A DNA stretch of 64,000 nucleotides from Ursus arctos (Eukaryota > Chordata > Mammalia > Carnivora > Ursidae): positions 21,060,001 to 21,124,000 of the forward strand of contig NW_026622997.1 in assembly GCF_023065955.2 (NCBI RefSeq), given 5' to 3'. This document shows positions 58,266 to 64,000 of this stretch, one piece after another. Position 1 is the first letter of the stretch, and each line of letters starts with the position of its first letter. A program made the translations under genes and the position numbers. Under the pieces are notes generated by a model, which was not told the origin of the DNA, searched no databases, and saw nothing but the letters and a program-made list of their open reading frames with translations.

Positions 58266-59035
58266 CACACTAAGTTGATGTCCATCACTTTCCTGCACCC
58301 ACCCTCAACATAGAGGACAAAAGAATCATGAGCTGGAAATAGATGCTTTTTGAATCACCACATACTTATTAAAGATTTTTCTCACTCCTCGGCATCCCAG
58401 GCTATAATTACATTAGTATACAGGGTGACTGATCCCGCTTTAATTTGTAGGTATAAAAAAATTCCCTGACTTCCCAGGTGAGTTTTACTGCCTTTATCAT
58501 GGTCATCTTCTGAGAAATCACATGGTGATTTGGGATTCAAGACTTTTTGTGACTTCAACTTTCTCTTAAAATCTCACCTTGTTCTCTAGGAGGGGTTTCA
58601 AGTTGATGCATATACACTAGAGTCCTTCAGATGCAGACCCAAAAGAGGGGGACTGACTTTTGCCTTTCTGGGTTCAGTACACCTCAAACCTAATTTCATT
58701 CAATTAAGCAACAAACATATACGCTAGGACACAAATTACCACCCTACTTCCTTTGGATATCCAAGTGCACAGATAGGTAGGTTAGGTCAAGCAGAGATTA
58801 ACCAATCGCGACAGCCTGTTAAGACCACACGAAAGAGATTCACACTCATGAACGGAAGGTCAAGGACAAAGAAGCCAGTAACCCTGGTCTAACCCCTCCC
58901 AAGCCCCACAGGCACTGGAAGGCAGCAGAACCCCAGAGTCATAAAAGGTACACTAGAAATTCCAGCTCAATTTCACTTCCAAAAACAAAAGAAAACCTAA
59001 CTTATTCATAAAATATATACCCCATGATTTTTGCA
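58266..59035. other. Unannotated DNA
   Basis: Nothing recognised. Confidence 0.45.
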
Positions 59036-59039
59036 TCTG

Positions 59040-59635
59040 ACTTGCTTTATGCTTGTTTCTTATCTCAATGAAAAGATATGAAAGCAATAATGACCAGGAA
59101 AAAATAAAACCAGAGTATCAACAAACAGTAAGACCAACCACAAAGAAAGTCCCAAACAATCTGCAAAGAGATACTAGAATTAATGAGAATTTACCAAAGT
59201 TAACTGCCAATAAAAATCAGGATATACTAAAGCCAACAGAGTTTCTAAGCTACCACAAAAAAGACTCAGAAAATGCAACGTAAAATGATTCCCTGTGTGT
59301 ATTCACACAACTGACTACTACACAGCAATGAGAATGAACACTGTACAACAACACATTAGACATCGCAAAACCAACAACATTGAGCAGACGAAGCCAGATA
59401 CAGAAGAAAGCATACTCTACAGCTCACTCACCCCTGCTTTCGGAAGTCAGGACAGTGCCAGCCCCTGGGGAAAGGCAGTAATGTGGAGGGAACATGAGGA
59501 GGGCTTCCAGGAAGCTGCTAACGTTTTGGTTTTTGATCTGGGTTCTGGTGTTTAGTTTCAAAATTCAGCAAACTGTACATTTATACCTACAAATATACGT
59601 ATCATACGATATACTTCAATCAAAAGTTTTACAGA
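59040..59635 (+). mobile_element. Old LINE-1 pieces including a 3' end
   Basis: 59150-59240 resembles ORF2 ('agaattaatgagaatttacc'). 59300-59630 is an L1 3' end: 'ctactacacagcaatgagaa', 'ggaagtcaggacagtgcc', 'gggttctggtgtttag' and 'atatacttcaatcaaaag'. Frames are broken. Confidence 0.75.
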
Positions 59636-60312
59636 AGACACCACTTATGATAACAAAAAACCAGTAAGTACCTAACTACAAATCTAACCAAAGCTGCGCA
59701 AAAACTTTACAAAGACTTTCTGAATTTAAAATTTCTACTACTAAAGAAAAAAAAAATGAAGGATAGACCATATTCTTGGGTTAGAAAATTCAGTATTGTG
59801 AAGTCAGTTCTTTGCACATTGAGTTATACATCCAATGCAATCGTAAGACAGGTTCTAAACAGAGATCTACACGAAGGACCAAGCCACCCAACAAGCAGAA
59901 CCAAGAGGAGAAGCTGGTCCTACAGTGACCGGTAATGTGGAGGAAGAGGTACTGTGTCAGGGACAGACGAACCGAACACTGACACAGAGTCAAGAGCTCA
60001 GAAAATGATCCTCAGTTATCTAGGAAACTGATATGACAGAACTCGTATCGCACATCAGTGGAAAAGGCTGTGCTATCAATAAACAGTGCTGGGGCAATAG
60101 GTTATCTACATAGAGGGAAAATGAATCCCTACCTCATACCATATTTTTAAAAATCAATTTCAAGGATTTAAATGCAAAATGCAAAACTTTAAAATTTGTA
60201 GAAAAAATGCAAGAGAGTACTTTTAGGACCTTTGGGTAGTAAAAAACTTTTTAAAACAAGACACAAAACATTAACCTTATATAAAAGTAAAGGGTGGATG
60301 ATAGTGTTTTCT

Positions 60313-60417
60313 TAAAGTTCATTTTTTCAGTAATCTCTACACCCAACATGGGGCTCGAACTCATGACCCTGAGATCAAGAGTTGCATACCCTTCCAACTG
60401 AGCCAGCCAGGCACCCC
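60313..60417 (-). mobile_element. Short-type CanSINE, minus strand
   Basis: 'cagtaatctctacacccaac', 'tggggctcgaactcatgacc' and head 'gagccagccaggcacccc'. It is inserted in the surrounding L1. Confidence 0.93.
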
Positions 60418-61178
60418 TAGATTTAAGTATTTTTAAAACTAGAACTTGTGATAATCGAAAGAAATAAAAATCAAGTGAGAAGAGAAACCACAGCTGAGAA
60501 AAGATACTTGCATATGACAAGAGAGTAATGTCTACAGAATGTAAATAACTCCTAGGAGTCAATTAGAAAAACCAAAAAATGAGCAAAGTGGGGAAAAATG
60601 AGCAGTAGTTTTAAAAAGAAAGCAAATTAATGGCCAATTAATATATGAAAATATGTTCAGTTCTTATTAGTTATGAATGAAATGCAAATTAAAGTCACAA
60701 CTGAGATAGCATTTCACAGGTTCCAAATGGATAAAAATCTTAAAGTCTGATAATGATAAGTAGTACCATTATCACATATCCATCTTAGAAAACAATTTTA
60801 CATACATACAATAAAGTTTAACATGCAACTATCCTATCATCCAGCATTCCCAGAGGGCACAGTAGCACTGCTCATGAAAGCCCAAACCTGGAAACTACCC
60901 AAATGTCCATCAACAACGGAAGGATAAACGGTAGTAGAGGCCAACAGTGGAATGCCATACAACAGCAAAAGTGAATAAACTCACAACTCCGTGGATCAAC
61001 ATGGACGAATGCGTCTCAAAAACAAAGTTAATACCCTGGAGCGTACTGATGTTTTCTTACTGCATCATAAAGCCTAGGAAAAGATACCTGAGAAAGGAGA
61101 ACTGTGGGTTTACTGAATTTATCCTTGTTTTTTAACAATGTCAAAAGCAAAAAATAAAATAAATTCCACAACAACCAC

Positions 61179-61189
61179 AAAAAAAAAAA

Positions 61190-61241
<52 letters not shown>

Positions 61242-61245
61242 AAAA
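61179..61245. repeat. (AAAG)n microsatellite within L1
   Basis: A short A-run is followed by about 13 GAAA units. It lies between ORF2-end and 3'-UTR-like text of the L1. Confidence 0.96.
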
Positions 61246-61561
61246 GTTAACTGTGGTGTTGGTTGCACAGTGGTATACATTTACCAAATCCCATCAAACG
61301 GTACACTGAAAATGCCTCAACTGTATTATTTGTAAACTGCACCTTAGTAAAGCTATCCCCCCAAAAGTTGGGCAAATAAAGTGGGGGGAAATGTATAAAG
61401 AGGATCATTCCATTTATAAAAAAGATCAAAACCAAGCAAACATATAATTAAATGTAGTTAAATTATGAAGAAAATTAAGGGAAAGAAATATACAAAATTA
61501 AGAATTCTAACTTCTTTTCAGCACAATGAAAAGGAATGGAATTAATAAAGTCATACAAAGA

Positions 61562-61773
61562 CACCCGCCTGGGTGGCTCAGCTGGTTGAGCTTCCGACTC
61601 ATGATTTCAACACGAGTTGTGATCTCGGAGTCATGGGATTGAGCCCCATGTCGGGTTCCACACTCAGGGTGGAGTCTGCTTGTCTCTCTCCCTCTGCTCC
61701 TCCCCCTTCTCACGCACACATTCTCTCTCTCTCTCTCTCAAATAAACAAATAAATAGAATCTTAAAAAAAAAA
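61562..61773 (+). mobile_element. CanSINE with TSD
   Basis: Head 'cacccgcctgggtggctcag', body 'gtgatctcggagtcatggg', (CT)n, AAATAAACAAATAAATAG and poly(A). Duplication AAAGTCATACAA lies at 61547-61558 and 61774-61785. Confidence 0.95.
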
Positions 61774-61943
61774 AAAGTCATACAAGGAGCTTCAAAAGTA
61801 CAGACTGGGTGGTGATATAGGGTACCTAAGTTGTTCATAACTGTTAAAACCAAACAAATTCCCTTATTACATATACAATTTTTCAAAAAAAAATTTAAAG
61901 GAAATTTAAATAGTTCTATTTAAAATTAAATAGTTCTACTTTA

Positions 61944-62125
61944 GGGACACCTGGGTGGTTCAGTGGGTTAAGCATCTGCCTTCAGCTCAGGTCATAAACC
62001 AGGGTCCTGGGATCAAGCACCACATCAGGCTCCCTGCTCAGCAGCATAGTGTGTGTCTCTGTGCCCCTCCCCCTCCTTGTGCTTGCCCTCTCTCTCTCAA
62101 ATAAATAAAATCTTTAAAAATAAAT
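61944..62125 (+). mobile_element. CanSINE with 17-bp TSD
   Basis: Head 'gggacacctgggtggttcag', body 'accagggtcctgggatcaag', tail AAATAAATAAAATC. Duplication AAATAGTTCTA-C/T-TTTAG lies at 61928-61944 and 62126-62142 (one mismatch). A further copy of the motif precedes it at 61908-61921. Confidence 0.95.
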
Positions 62126-62142
62126 AAATAGTTCTATTTTAG

Positions 62143-63016
62143 AGAGATCAACTGAAAGAGAACAAATTTATTTAAGCAAAATTTTAAACAATAATAATTA
62201 AGGCCATCTATTTTGTTTTGCTTCTAGGTTCTTCCGTAACTTCAAAATTTTGTTAAGTTTTCTAAATTTTGTTATATATCCATGGAAAATATGCCCTTAA
62301 GTATAAAGGGCTAAAGGGCTGTGATGTATGCAACCTATTCTCAAGCAATTCAAAAAATAATTGCTGTGTGTGTATACGTGTATCATAATAATGATAAAGC
62401 AAATGCAGAAAAGGTTTAAAATGCGGGAAGTCTGCTATTCTTACAATTTCACATTTTTTACAAAATTAAAAAAAAATTAAAACGGTTACCCAAGAAGAAA
62501 CTAAAAACTCAGCATAGGAAACACCATTTGATACAGAGAGCACACTTTTTATGCCTTTATCCTATTCTAATCATTTTTCTTAATTATAATGAATCACATA
62601 GCTGAGTCACCCACTCCCTACTGCTGGTCTCAGACCCGGAGGCTCTGGAATGACAGTGAAGGCACCAGAGAACGCTTGACTTCATTACTAAAATGAACAG
62701 TCCCTGGTGGTGAAGTGGCTTCCTACGGCCCCAAAAGTGGTGGCACTTTGAGGGAGGATGCTGTAGATTCACACATTTCTGTCTAAAAAGAGTATTGTTT
62801 TTGTTGGTGAAAAAATACAAAGAGCCAAATGTCTTCCAACCTCAGAAAACAGTGACAGAAATCGATTCACTCCCTCAACATTGTAGGCTTTCTAAAGCAA
62901 AGTAAGTTTGCTGCACGAACACTGAAGGGAAATGTTTTTGTTCCCAAACCTGACACATATTTGATAATATATTTTACTGAAGGGCTGCCCAAGAGAGGGT
63001 GAATATCGGCTCTTTT
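62143..63016. other. Unannotated AT-rich DNA
   Basis: Nothing recognised. A 78-codon minus frame (62584-62820) has no domain. Confidence 0.45.
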
Positions 63017-63029
63017 AAAGCAAAATCCA

Positions 63030-63226
63030 TGAGGTGCCCGGGTAGCTCAGTCAGTTAAGCGTCTGACTCTTGGTTTCAGCTCAGGTCACAAACTCAGAGT
63101 TATGAGATCGAGCCCCACGTCGGGCTCCACACTCAGTGTGGAGTCTGCTTGTGATTCTCTCTCTCCCTCTCCCTTTGTCCCTACCCTTGCTCCCCCTAAA
63201 ATAAATAAATAAATCCTTAAAAATAT
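63030..63226 (+). mobile_element. CanSINE with TSD
   Basis: Head 'tgaggtgcccgggtagctca', body 'tgagatcgagccccacgtc', a CT tract and AAATAAATAAATAAATCC. Duplication AAAGCAA-A/G-TCCA lies at 63017-63027 and 63227-63237. Confidence 0.95.
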
Positions 63227-63949
63227 AAAGCAAAGTCCACACCCTAATAGATCCTTTCAACTAATGATGAACAGCCTCTTTAGAATATTATAGTCAAGAT
63301 GAACACACAAGTCAAATGTACAATATACAACATGATCTAAGGAAAAACAAGAGCAGGTGACATGACAGTGTGTGCCATCTCCAAGGAGATGCTGAAACTC
63401 ACCTACCACCATACATCATAGCTCATTAGAAATTTACATTAGCCTCCTCTGGGTCAAAAAGGCACTTTGCATAGAAAAATTTATTGTGCCCCGGTTTGCC
63501 ATTGTATAAATCTTTTACAAAAAAGTCACCACAGTGTACCATAGCTCATTGATAAATTAATTACTGGTGAGACAGAGCATGTGACCAATGGCTTTGGGGA
63601 AGGTTCTGCTTAATATTTATTACAGTAACCACAAAAGCCTTCCCGCTATGAATTAAAGCCACCCACAACATTTTAATTCTGGCTACTGAGTGATTAGAGA
63701 AATAATGGGCAGCTGCCGATATATTTCTGCAATTCAGTATAAACAACTATGACAGTCTAGAGACCTTGGCTATACGCAGGTTCCTAAATGTACTTTGTTG
63801 GTTAATGCAGGTCTCCTAAGGAGGGAAAAGCAGTTAGAAAAAGAAAAACATGCTTCTAAATACAACCATAAAATAGACCCGACACCAGTGTTCTTAATTT
63901 TCTAGAGTTGTGGAGACCTTTGAAATTTTAATCAAAGATATGAACTCTC
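63227..63949. other. Repeat-poor AT-rich interval
   Basis: I see no transposon. 63470-63760 has several TAATTA/TTTAATT motifs and looks like plausible conserved noncoding DNA. There is no direct evidence for function. Confidence 0.4.
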
Positions 63950-64000
63950 GGGACCCATGGGTGACGCAGTTGTTAAGCGTCTGCCTTCGGCTCAGGGCGT
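63950..64000 (+). mobile_element. CanSINE (ursid-type subfamily), cut by window end
   Basis: 'gggacccatgggtgacgcag' followed by 'cgtctgccttcggctcaggg' and 'cgt' is the head of the same subfamily as the SINE at 26079. The rest lies beyond the window. Confidence 0.88.

Larger units (their letters stand above)
59636..61345 (+). mobile_element. Old LINE-1 ORF2 to 3' end, interrupted
   Basis: ORF2-like order: 'gaccatattcttgggttag', 'catccaatgcaatcgtaag', 'tatgaaaatatgttcag', 'tgaatgaaatgcaaattaaa', 'ctacccaaatgtccatcaac', then a 3' end at 61250-61345. A SINE (60313-60417) and an AAAG repeat interrupt it. It is a pseudogene. Confidence 0.85.

Overview
This window is mammalian nuclear DNA from a carnivore, most likely a bear or giant panda. 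The main evidence is about thirty tRNA-derived CanSINE copies on both strands. Each has a head related to 'ggggcgcctgggtggctcag' and a pyrimidine-rich body, and ends in AATAAATAAA plus an A-rich tail. Four copies (26079-26280, 27859-28032, 54938-55148 and the cut-off one at 63950-64000) belong to a 'cagggcgtgatcccggcg' subfamily. I associate that subfamily with ursids and their close relatives; this is recall, not a database result. Typical dog, cat and mustelid SINE variants are not what I see.

No protein-coding exon can be supported. The longest open frames (181, 169 and 161 codons) are no longer than a simple chance estimate allows for a window this size, or they run through simple repeats. 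There is no convincing exon series, CpG island or complete RNA gene. The window reads as intergenic DNA or the inside of a large intron.

Layout: 0-5 kb holds ancient L2/MIR pieces and a MaLR-type LTR. 5.3-6.2 kb is a minus-strand L1 with an expanded AT/GT microsatellite inside it. 6.3-9.3 kb has CanSINEs, an old LTR-like repeat, an L2 split by a SINE, a nearly full-length MER1-type hAT element and a MIR. 10.4-16.2 kb is dominated by minus-strand LINE-1 sequence of at least two ages. One old copy is interrupted by about 800 bp of non-L1 DNA. 16-26 kb is mostly unique sequence with L2, MIR, microsatellites and scattered SINEs. 26-36 kb has two of the youngest-looking SINEs, a second copy of the LTR-like repeat, an L1 3' end, a short U6 snRNA-like scrap, L2 pieces and an ERV-type LTR. 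36-59 kb is unique DNA peppered with CanSINEs, MIRs, MER5 elements and purine microsatellites. 59-61.3 kb is a compound plus-strand L1 block. 61.5-64 kb holds four more CanSINEs.

The history is layered. L2, MIR and MER5/MER1 are oldest, then old L1 and MaLR LTRs, then carnivore L1 and ERV LTRs, then CanSINEs, which interrupt the older elements and often keep recognisable target-site duplications (TSDs). I found no convincing undescribed biological system. The items most worth checking are the 800-bp foreign segment inside an old L1 (about 12.03-12.82 kb), a 36-bp near-identical motif shared by two unannotated sites (38045 and 41774), and repeat-poor AT-rich intervals that could be conserved noncoding elements.
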